Shown here piece by piece: positions 25,769 to 32,514 of a stretch of DNA of 64,000 bases; position 1 is the first letter of the stretch; every line of letters starts with the position of its first letter. The stretch comes from Acidobacteria bacterium 28-9. Lineage in GTDB: Bacteria; Acidobacteriota; Blastocatellia; Pyrinomonadales; Pyrinomonadaceae. The position numbers were made by a program, and so were the translations under genes. The stretch lies in assembly GCA_002050355.1 (NCBI GenBank), contig MWYY01000059.1, positions 1-64,000 on the forward strand, read 5' to 3'. Under the pieces are notes generated by a model that saw nothing but the letters and a program-made list of their open reading frames with translations, made no database searches and was not told where the DNA came from.

Positions 25769-28174
25769 TCATGGACTTTGTAGCGAATTGGCGGGAATTT
25801 TCATTGTCGAATTTCCCCAACCAAACGACGAAAAACCGGACAAAACCGAATAAACGTAAAACGTTCCCGATTCGCCGGCAAAGGCAGCGCTGGGTCGCCA
25901 AACGCTGAAATCCGATTTGCCGTCGCCGTCGTAATCGCCCGGCGTCGGTAAATCTCCCGAAGCGCCGAACTGGAAAGCGTTGTAGCTACCCGTTGAACTT
26001 TTCAGGTAATGCCAGACGCCGCTTGCAGGTCGCCAAACGCCGATGTCGGTTTTGCCGTCGCCGTCGTAATCGGCGGCAACTGTTTTGTCGGTCGAATCGC
26101 CAAATTGAGCGGCGGCGAAACCATCGCGGCTTTTTTGGATATACCAAACTCCCGTTTCAGGACGATATACTGCAACATCGGCTTTGCCGTCGCCGTCGTA
26201 ATCACCGCGCACAGGTCTGTCGGTGGCGTCACCAAACTGAACGGCGCGAAAACCGGCGCTTGTGCCGAGAATATACCAAAACAATTTGCCGCTCGCTTTC
26301 CGCGTAACCGCAAAATCGGCTCGTCCGTCGCCGTCAAAATCCTGCGTAACAATCGGATTGTCGCCCGAAGCACCGAATTGAACCGCCTGAAAAGTGTTGT
26401 CCTGGCTTCGCAAAATGTAAAACGTGCCGGTCGAATTGCGCCAGACGGCGATATCGGTTTTAGAATCAGCGTCGTAATACGCGGGAACGGCAATATCGTC
26501 TTCAAAAACGCCAAAATTAAATGTTTTATAGCCGGCGGTTGATTGATAAACGTGCCAGAGCATACCTCCCGAAGCGTTTTGGATGGCAACGAAATCAGTT
26601 CGCCCGTCGCCGTCAAAATCCAGAAAACCGCGACGCGGAGCAGCTGCATTCGACGTCTGCGTTACCGTAAACGTTTGACCGGCGACGGTAATTGAACCGT
26701 CGCGCGAAAGATTAGGCGAACCGGAAGTAACAGAAAAAGTTACAGTGCCGCTTCCGCTTCCGGTGCCTTCGCTGCTTACCTTTATCCAATCCGAGTTGCT
26801 GACCGCCGAGTAATCGCAGTTTCGCGGCGCGTTTACGGTAAAAGAAAAAGTTCCGCCTTCAGGCAAAACGTTTTGCGAATTTCTGTTGAGCGTAAAATTG
26901 CAAACGGTCGGACTTTGCAGCGCGCGAGCTACATTTAATCTGCCGCCGCTTTTGACGACGCCGTTCCATTGTGGCAGAGCGTCAACGGTATTCATCAAAG
27001 TCGCTTTCAGAGATGCCGCCGACAAGTTTGGATTGAAAGAAGTGAGAAGCGCGGCTGCACCGGTAACGTGCGGCGTTGCCATTGAAGTTCCGCTCGCCGT
27101 GCCGTAATTTGACGCGCCCATAACTGTGCTCAAAATATTGACGCCGGGTGCGGCAATGTCAGTGCTGTTTAAACCGTAATTGGAAAAGGCGGCGCGATTG
27201 TCATTTTGATCCGAAGCGGCGGCGACTAAAATGCCCGGACTCGTATAACTTGCCGGATAAAATGGTGTGGTTTCAAGGTCTATTCCGCTATTTCCGGCAG
27301 CGAAAACCTGCAAAATTCCGGCGTTGCCGAGCGCGTCAATTGCGTCTTTCGTCGCCTGGTCGTAACCGCAGGCTTCGTCACAGCCGCCGTAGGAATTATT
27401 CGTAATACGAATATTTACGCCGCGATTCTTCATCATTCGGATGTAATTATATGCGCTGACGAGCATCGCCGAAGTTGTGCCGTAAGTGCTTGGGTTGTAG
27501 ATTTTTATCGCCATTATTTGCACGTTCCAATTGACGCCGACAACTCCCAGAGAGTTATTGCCGACCGCGCCGATTGTGCCGCTCGTATGCGTTCCGTGTC
27601 CGTTTTCGTCCATCGGGTCTGAGTCGTTGGAATAAAAATCGTAGCCGTAATAATCGTCAACAAAACCGTTTCCGTCATCGTCAACGCCGTTGTTTGCAAC
27701 CTCGCCCGGGTTATGCCACATATTCGCTGCAAGGTCTTCGTGCGTGTATTTGACGCCCGAATCTATATTTGCAACAACTGTCGCGGTGCTTCCCGTGGTC
27801 AAATCCCACGCGAGCGGCGCGGAAATTTTCTGCATTCCGTAAAGCTCGAAAAATTGAGTGTCGTTTGACGTATTCAAAAGATGATAATAAAAATTCGGCT
27901 GAACCGCTTCGATTTCAGGCTTTGATTGATAGAATTTAATCGCTTCAGTCAGAGACATTTTTGCGGGAAGTTTTACTCTCTGCCATTTCAGTTCGGGAAA
28001 CTCTTCGGCAACTCTTGCGCCGATTTTAGCGTTGACTTCACTAGCCGCTCTCGACACTGTACCGCTTTTATATTTGACGAGCAGTTCGCCGCTCGCGTAG
28101 CTTTGCGCCGAAACAGTCTGCGCCGCAAAAAGAAAAATTAACGCGATAAAATAAATAAAACTTTTGCCCGACAT
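25769..28174 (-). CDS. Secreted subtilisin-like protease with BACON-like and VCBS domains
   Basis: An 801-residue exported S8 peptidase. Signal peptide 1-23 (ending VSA), an inhibitor-like propeptide (about 28-98), then the catalytic domain with Asp138 (ANIDSG), His193 (NGHGTH), the oxyanion Asn295 (AAGNSG) and Ser364 (SGTSMATPH). After it comes a BACON-like or beta-sandwich domain (about 423-505, with NSDWIKVSS) and then six VCBS repeats (DFDGDGRTD, DYDGDGKAD and others) that form a propeller to the C-terminus. All catalytic residues are intact, so it should be an active protease released or kept on the surface. The neighbour at 24561 has the same propeller. Confidence 0.93.
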   Translation of the reverse strand: MSGKSFIYFIALIFLFAAQTVSAQSYASGELLVKYKSGTVSRAASEVNAKIGARVAEEFPELKWQRVKLPAKMSLTEAIKFYQSKPEIEAVQPNFYYHLLNTSNDTQFFELYGMQKISAPLAWDLTTGSTATVVANIDSGVKYTHEDLAANMWHNPGEVANNGVDDDGNGFVDDYYGYDFYSNDSDPMDENGHGTHTSGTIGAVGNNSLGVVGVNWNVQIMAIKIYNPSTYGTTSAMLVSAYNYIRMMKNRGVNIRITNNSYGGCDEACGYDQATKDAIDALGNAGILQVFAAGNSGIDLETTPFYPASYTSPGILVAAASDQNDNRAAFSNYGLNSTDIAAPGVNILSTVMGASNYGTASGTSMATPHVTGAAALLTSFNPNLSAASLKATLMNTVDALPQWNGVVKSGGRLNVARALQSPTVCNFTLNRNSQNVLPEGGTFSFTVNAPRNCDYSAVSNSDWIKVSSEGTGSGSGTVTFSVTSGSPNLSRDGSITVAGQTFTVTQTSNAAAPRRGFLDFDGDGRTDFVAIQNASGGMLWHVYQSTAGYKTFNFGVFEDDIAVPAYYDADSKTDIAVWRNSTGTFYILRSQDNTFQAVQFGASGDNPIVTQDFDGDGRADFAVTRKASGKLFWYILGTSAGFRAVQFGDATDRPVRGDYDGDGKADVAVYRPETGVWYIQKSRDGFAAAQFGDSTDKTVAADYDGDGKTDIGVWRPASGVWHYLKSSTGSYNAFQFGASGDLPTPGDYDGDGKSDFSVWRPSAAFAGESGTFYVYSVLSGFSSFGWGNSTMKIPANSLQSP

Positions 28175-28375
28175 AGATAAGACCTCTCGGAAACAGTTGG
28201 AGTAAAATTTGCGCCGCTTTAGCCGAAGCGCGAAACACAGCGATAAACAAAACTCAGAAACAACTCAAATTTAATTTGTTAAACGGGAGTTTTGGTTAAA
28301 CAATACTTTCTGATTATAAAATAAACGGGAAAAAATAAACAACTTTTAAACGTAAGACTTGTGAGTAAAAGATTC

Positions 28376-28453
28376 TGGGGCGGCTAGTGGGGCTCGAACC
28401 CACGACCTCTTGAACCACAATCAAGCGTTCTAACCAACTGAACTATAGCCGCC
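28376..28453 (-). tRNA. tRNA-His (GTG)
   Basis: On the minus strand a full cloverleaf is readable: an extra G at position -1, acceptor stem GCGGCTA/TAGCCGC, D-arm GTTC..GAAC, anticodon stem CTTGA/TCAAG with loop TTGTGGT (anticodon GTG), T-arm GTGGG-TTCGAGC-CCCAC, discriminator C and an encoded CCA at 28376-28378. G-1 opposite C73 is the identity element of tRNA-His. Confidence 0.96.
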
Positions 28454-28624
28454 ATAAAAGTTCTTAAAATAAAAAAACTTTCGAAAGTTCTCAATTATTA
28501 CAGAAAAGCAAAGATTTATTCAAGCTGCGCACGGTTGGATGCAATAATTTTATGAATCGGACAAAATATTTTTGCCTGTATTTATAAATATTTTTGTTGA
28601 GTTTTGGTCACGCATTTTTCAAAT

Positions 28625-29242
28625 TTACAGGCGAAAATAATTGTAACCGACGCGCATACCGTGAAGCGCGGCACGCGGCATTGTCAGAACCAAAACGACC
28701 GACATTAAGGCATGCGAGATGGCTAATGCGAAAAGATTCGGAACGCGCTGATAAACGAATGCCCACATCAAACCGCCGCAAAACGTTGCAATCGTCAGCC
28801 AGAAATTCGGCAGGTGCAGCAGTGCAAAAATCATAGCCGCTACAAAAACACTCAAATATCCTTTACCGTAAATCTCCTGCGCTCGGCGATTAAAAAACGC
28901 CTGCAGCGCGTGTTGCTGAATCAACCCCCAAACGAAGAGCCAGATGTATTTTCTAAAAAAAGCCGAGCCGAATAAATCATTGTACCGCAAACTTCCGAGC
29001 GTCCAGCCCAAAATTGTCAGCGTAATAAAAAACGCCAGCATCGGCAGAGCGAGCAGGCGAAAACATTCCAGAAAATTATCGAACCGATAACCGATTTCTC
29101 TTAACGATTCATTTTTTCGGCGCTGCGAAAAATAAATAACCGCGACTGCAACAAAAATCGGCAGCGCAAAAATAAAAGGATTTTTTGTAAAGGGAAGTAT
29201 CAACCATTCAACCGCCAGCGCGCACAGCAAAACGATTGACAT
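28625..29242 (-). CDS. CPBP-family membrane protein with altered active-site motif
   Basis: A polytopic membrane protein (about 205 residues from ATG 29242) of the CPBP/CAAX-protease-like family. Later motifs are present: FALLHLPN (motif 2, with His) and ISHALMS (motif 3, with His). But motif 1, normally EExxxR, reads QQHALQ here (within WGLIQQHALQAFFNRR), so the catalytic Glu pair and the Arg are absent. It is probably not a protease in the usual way. The open frame runs upstream to 29386, but that part overlaps the 3' exon of the tRNA-Arg gene and cannot all be coding; a TTG at 29287 is another possible start. Confidence 0.75.
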   Translation of the reverse strand: MSIVLLCALAVEWLILPFTKNPFIFALPIFVAVAVIYFSQRRKNESLREIGYRFDNFLECFRLLALPMLAFFITLTILGWTLGSLRYNDLFGSAFFRKYIWLFVWGLIQQHALQAFFNRRAQEIYGKGYLSVFVAAMIFALLHLPNFWLTIATFCGGLMWAFVYQRVPNLFALAISHALMSVVLVLTMPRAALHGMRVGYNYFRL

Positions 29243-29393
29243 TTCCGCAAGCGGACTTGTAGGAATGAGATTTTTTATTTTATTCAACGGCGAAAGGAAA
29301 GTTTGAAATTTCTCGTAATTTTGAAAAACAACAATCGCAAACCCAAAATTGAAATGCCCCCGGCACGACTCGAACGTGCGACCCACAGCTTAG

Positions 29394-30046
29394 CTTACCT
29401 CACTTGGTTTCCCAAGCCACATTTTCCGAAGAAAATATGTTGAAAGTCTGGACTATATCTTAGACATTTCAGTCTGAGTGCGTATAGTCTCTACGGCGCC
29501 TCGGTGTAATCATCTGCAAAATTTATACCTTTTGCCTGATTGTTTTTAGGTGTTGCGATGCGAATCGTAAAACACTTGCCGACCGTTTCCGGCTTAAAGT
29601 AATAACACTTGTCGGTGTCAGGACAATAAACGCAAAAAACGTCAATCTGTGATTTATCAATTTGCTTGCCGTGCGAACCGTTAATGTCAGCCCACCAACT
29701 TTTCATCGGTATTTGAACTGAACCATTTACGGCTCGGCGATATTTGACTTGAATTCTTATAAAACGATTGTCTTTATAAGCCGCCAAATCAAACGGCGCG
29801 TGTTCGGTTGCTGGAAACAAAACTACGAATCCTTTTTCAACCAAATCACAGTAAGCCTTCGCAACTCCCAAATCGCCTTTGTTTTTCGTGTGATGATTTA
29901 TCATTTCGACTTATTTCAAAGGCTTTCACTAAGTTGCCTCGGTGTTGTCATAGGAATTTTATAAAAAATTCCCTTAGATATTCACCGATATAGCACTCTC
30001 CACTGTGCGAGTTACTAATTCCCCGCACAGGCTCCTTTTTAGTTTG
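29394..30046 (-). ncRNA. Group I self-splicing intron in tRNA-Arg
   Basis: A 653-nt intervening sequence. Seen directly: P1 pairs exon CUU plus intron C with GGAG, putting the required U-G wobble at the 5' splice site. P2 is CTGTGCG/CGCACAG (30003-30009 with 30024-30030). P3 is AGTGC/GCACT (29993-29997 with 29477-29481). P7 is GACTATA/TATAGTC (29483-29489 with 29451-29457). P8 is AGAC/GTCT (29462-29475). The intron ends in G (29394). The sequences GTAGAGACTATA and TATAGTCC match the conserved guanosine-binding core of bacterial tRNA group I introns (IC3-like, by memory of the Anabaena and Azoarcus introns). An endonuclease ORF sits between P6 and P7. Confidence 0.92.
29491..29904 (-). CDS. 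Intron-encoded PD-(D/E)XK homing endonuclease
   Basis: A 137-residue protein encoded wholly inside the intron. It matches the group I intron-associated PD-(D/E)XK endonuclease family, whose known member I-Ssp6803I lies in the tRNA-fMet intron of Synechocystis. Likely active-site residues are Asp11 (KGDLGVAKAY), Asp39 (APFDLAAYK) and the QxK motif Gln52/Lys54 (IQVKYR); Gln in the place of the usual D/E is a mark of this family. It should cut intron-less tRNA-Arg alleles at the anticodon region and so drive intron homing. Its TAG stop (29491-29493) is part of the conserved GTAGAGACTA core of the intron. Complete, no frameshift. Confidence 0.92.
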   Translation of the reverse strand: MINHHTKNKGDLGVAKAYCDLVEKGFVVLFPATEHAPFDLAAYKDNRFIRIQVKYRRAVNGSVQIPMKSWWADINGSHGKQIDKSQIDVFCVYCPDTDKCYYFKPETVGKCFTIRIATPKNNQAKGINFADDYTEAP

Positions 30047-30081
30047 AAGGCTGTTGCTCTATCCAACTGAGCTACGGGAGC

Positions 30082-30231
30082 ATAAAAAGAACGAATTGCA
30101 ATCTTAACGACTGTGCAATTTTAAGTCAAATTAGACGGAAAATTAAGATAACAATGTAAAATACTAAACCGGACAGCAACGGAAAAAGCCCGAATAATAA
30201 AATCCAAACCGTTTCTCGTTTGAATGTAAAT
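30082..30231. other. Intergenic region upstream of tRNA-Arg
   Basis: About 150 AT-rich bases between the tRNA-Arg 5' end and the cmk stop. It should contain the tRNA promoter on the minus strand; I do not see a clear box pair. No gene. Confidence 0.4.
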
Positions 30232-30918
30232 TTAAGTAGTTTTAGATTTTGCATTTTGACTTTCACGCACGACGCTCATCATTTGTTCAAAAACTTCCCG
30301 CAAATCAAGCTCGCTCGTGTCAATCACAACTGCGTCCTCGCTTATCGTCAGAGGCGAGTCTGCGCGCGAAACGTCGCGTTTGTCGCGTAAGTTTATTTCC
30401 GCAAGCGTTTCTTTATAAGTTGTGATATGTGCTTTATTCAAATCTTCTTCGTAACGCCGACGCGCTCTGGCTTCGGGTTTCGCGGTTAGAAAAAATTTCG
30501 CGTCCGCATTAGGAAAAATAATTGTTCCAATATCGCGCCCGTCCAAAACGCAGCCTTTTTCAGAATTTTCTCCAAGCGTTCTTTGATGTTCGACAAGAAT
30601 TTTTCGCACCTGTGAAATTGTCGAAACAATCGAAGCCGCTTGTCCGACCGCATTCGTGCGGATTTCGGCGGAAACGTCGCGCTCGTCTAAAAACACTTTT
30701 TGATTTTCCGGCTCGCCGACAAGTTCAATATTTGTATCAGCAGCAATTTCCGAAACTTTTTCATTATCGTCAAAATTTATTCCTTTTTCCAAAACAGCCA
30801 ACCCGACAGCACGATACATTGCGCCCGTGTCGAGATAAAGCAAGCCCAATTCTTTGGCTAACATTTTGCCAAGCGTGGATTTACCCGCGCCTGAAGGTCC
30901 GTCAATAGCGATTATCAT
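30232..30918 (-). CDS. cmk: Cytidylate kinase
   Basis: A 228-residue P-loop kinase that phosphorylates CMP and dCMP. The Walker A motif GPSGAGKST is at residues 6-14 and LGLLYLDTGAMYRAV follows, both typical. The CMP-binding region (LDGRDIGTIIFPNADAKFFLTA) and the LID with RARRRYEE are present. Length fits the 215-230 norm. The start ATG at 30918 is directly preceded (on the minus strand) by a heptamer repeat. The tail from about 222 on is variable. Confidence 0.95.
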   Translation of the reverse strand: MIIAIDGPSGAGKSTLGKMLAKELGLLYLDTGAMYRAVGLAVLEKGINFDDNEKVSEIAADTNIELVGEPENQKVFLDERDVSAEIRTNAVGQAASIVSTISQVRKILVEHQRTLGENSEKGCVLDGRDIGTIIFPNADAKFFLTAKPEARARRRYEEDLNKAHITTYKETLAEINLRDKRDVSRADSPLTISEDAVVIDTSELDLREVFEQMMSVVRESQNAKSKTT

Positions 30919-30919
30919 T

Positions 30920-30938
30920 GGTAGTCGGTAGTCAGTAG
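30920..30938. repeat. Heptamer repeat before cmk
   Basis: On the plus strand GGTAGTC GGTAGTC AGTAG. It directly abuts the cmk start codon (30918) on the other strand, in the position of the ribosome binding site, and is related to the TAGTCAG repeat at 8232. Confidence 0.55.
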
Positions 30939-30949
30939 ATTTTTTGACT

Positions 30950-31987
30950 CTAAAATTGCTGAATTATTTTCTTTAAAGCTCGCAAAGTTGTTTCAACATC
31001 TTTACGCGAAACGTCGTAATGCGTAACCATCCGAATCGAATTTCCGAACGGCGAAGCTAGAATTCCGTGCTCTTTTAATTTTGCACAAATTTCACTGGAC
31101 GAAAGATTCGCGTCTGAAATGTTGAAAATCACAATGTTCGTAGCAACCCGTTCCGCGTCAATCAAAACGCCTTTCAAATTTGCCACACCTTCGGCTAACA
31201 TTCGGGCGTTTTCGTGGTCAACGTTCAAAATTTTCGGCGTTTCTTCCAAAGCAATCAAACCAGCCGCCGCTAAAACTCCGACTTGCCGCATTCCGCCGCC
31301 CAGGCGTTTGCGCCAGACGCGCGCTTCTTCGATAAAATCTCGTTTGCCCAAAAGCATAGAACCGACCGGCGCACCCAAACCTTTCGACAAACAAAACTGA
31401 ACCGAATCGCAGTTTTTGGAAAGCTCTGCAACCGATTCATTCAAAGCAGTTGAAGCGTTAAAAATTCTTGCGCCGTCCAGATGAACGGGCAAATCAAGCG
31501 CGTGCGCCCTGTCGCAAATTTCCGCGCATTGCTCGGCAGTCATTACAGTTCCGCCCGCGAGATTGTGTGAATTTTCCAAACAAATCAAACCGGTCGGGCA
31601 AGCGTAATACGGTTGGTTGATGTGTAAAGCGGATTCGATTTCCGCCCAAGTTAAAATGCCGCTTCCCGAAGCGCTTTTCACCGGACGAATCAAAACGCCC
31701 GCGACTACCGAAGGCGTTCCCATTTCGTAATTGAAAATATGTCCGCGTTCTTCGATAATAATTTCATCGCCCGGCTTGGTGTGCAGCTTGACAGCGATTT
31801 GATTCCCCATCGAGCCGGTCGGGACAAACAGCGCGGCTTCTTTTCCAAAAATATCGGCAGCTTTTTGCTGCAATAAATTTACCGTCGGGTCTTCCGCGTA
31901 AACGTCGTCGCCGACTTCGGCTTTCGCCATCGCTCGCCGCATTTCGGCGGTTGGCTTTGTAACTGTGTCGCTTCGTAAATCAATCAT
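30950..31987 (-). CDS. ltaE: Low-specificity L-threonine aldolase
   Basis: A 345-residue PLP enzyme that splits L-threonine and L-allo-threonine into glycine and acetaldehyde. The N-terminus [20 protein letters not shown] is diagnostic, as is the [12 protein letters not shown] motif. The PLP Lys lies in [16 protein letters not shown]. Length 340-350 fits. The ATG at 31987 is used because the upstream frame is the translation of the small membrane protein gene in another phase; the two overlap as ATGA, which suggests translational coupling. It lies on the same strand upstream of cmk with a 31-bp gap. Confidence 0.93.
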   Translation of the reverse strand: MIDLRSDTVTKPTAEMRRAMAKAEVGDDVYAEDPTVNLLQQKAADIFGKEAALFVPTGSMGNQIAVKLHTKPGDEIIIEERGHIFNYEMGTPSVVAGVLIRPVKSASGSGILTWAEIESALHINQPYYACPTGLICLENSHNLAGGTVMTAEQCAEICDRAHALDLPVHLDGARIFNASTALNESVAELSKNCDSVQFCLSKGLGAPVGSMLLGKRDFIEEARVWRKRLGGGMRQVGVLAAAGLIALEETPKILNVDHENARMLAEGVANLKGVLIDAERVATNIVIFNISDANLSSSEICAKLKEHGILASPFGNSIRMVTHYDVSRKDVETTLRALKKIIQQF

Positions 31988-32160
31988 TTTGATTTTGGTT
32001 TTTTTAGAATCTTTGCGGTTAAATAAATAAGCGCGAAAATCAAAGCAATCAGAAAAACCATAACTACCGCCCAACCTAAGGGAGTCAAACTTCTCTTAAT
32101 TTCGTAAAGACCGAAAGAAACATTGCCTTCACTGAATAACATTAAGCCGAGAATTGTCAC
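31984..32160 (-). CDS. Small membrane protein of unknown function
   Basis: A protein of about 58 residues from GTG 32160, which has an AAAGGAG ribosome site 7 nt upstream; the longer frame to 32199 lacks one. Residues 26-50 ([21 protein letters not shown]) form one membrane helix, followed by a basic tail KILKKPKSK that would face the cytoplasm. Its stop overlaps the ltaE start by four bases (ATGA), so the two are co-translated. No family recognised. Confidence 0.6.
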   Translation of the reverse strand: MTILGLMLFSEGNVSFGLYEIKRSLTPLGWAVVMVFLIALIFALIYLTAKILKKPKSK

Positions 32161-32514
32161 CGTAAAACTCCTTTCGATTGTTAGAACGTAAAAACTCATT
32201 TGGCTTTTTATGCCTTTTACCGGTTGCCTATATTCGACGTTGCTTTTACGATTACTTCGACTTCACCCAGCGTTTTTCGCGCTTTCAATCGCAACCTTCA
32301 AAACTCGATCGTTGTGTAATTCTTCGCGCAGACTGCCTGCGAAATTAAAATTTTCAGCTTCTTTGACATAATAACAATATCTAAAATCTAAAATTGTTTA
32401 GATTTTGCCACGAATCGTGATGAAAGAGAAAGTCCCTTTGGCAGTTGTCTTTGCCGTTTGCACGCGATTATAATCGGCGGAGTATTTATAAAATATAAAG
32501 CCGAAGGAGAAACG
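32161..32514. other. Divergent intergenic region with repeat and possible gene remnant
   Basis: Between the small membrane protein and the amidohydrolase gene. The minus strand of 32263-32361 has an open stretch of about 33 codons with normal-looking coding composition (contains EAENFNFAGSLREELHND), but no start; it may be the tail of a lost gene. The heptamer palindrome at 32376-32409 lies between it and the next gene. RBS AAGGAGA precedes ATG 32515. Confidence 0.35.
32376..32409. repeat. Heptamer palindrome ATCTAAA
   Basis: Two units of ATCTAAA lead into a perfect 10-bp palindrome, AAAATCTAAA-ATTG-TTTAGATTTT. Same class of 7-nt-period elements. Confidence 0.6.

Larger units (their letters stand above)
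29355..30081 (-). tRNA. tRNA-Arg (TCT) interrupted by a group I intron
   Basis: On the minus strand the 5' exon (30081-30047, 35 nt) gives acceptor GCTCCCG, D-arm GCTC..GAGC and anticodon strand ACAGC plus CTT. The 3' exon (29393-29355, 39 nt) gives CTAA, GCTGT, the variable loop, T-arm GCACG-TTCGAGT-CGTGC, acceptor CGGGGGC and discriminator A. Joined, the anticodon stem is ACAGC/GCTGT and the loop CTTCTAA, anticodon TCT. Acceptor pairing is complete with one T-G pair. The break lies between anticodon positions 34 and 35. CCA is not encoded, unlike the tRNA-His gene nearby. The 653-nt insertion is described separately. Confidence 0.93.

Noticed and set aside
25900..26600. Regularly spaced GCCGTCGCCGTCGTAATC-like words that look like a CRISPR array
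   Set aside because: They are the DxDGDGxxD codons of VCBS repeats on the minus strand; spacing is about 150-165 bp, spacers are coding, and there are no cas genes.
29243..29386. N-terminal extension of the CPBP-like protein to GTG 29386
   Set aside because: It reads through the 3' exon of tRNA-Arg and has no membrane-protein character; a later start is more likely.
28370..30090. Prophage or integrative element between the two tRNA genes
   Set aside because: No integrase, no direct repeats of a tRNA end, and the insert is fully explained by the group I intron with its endonuclease.
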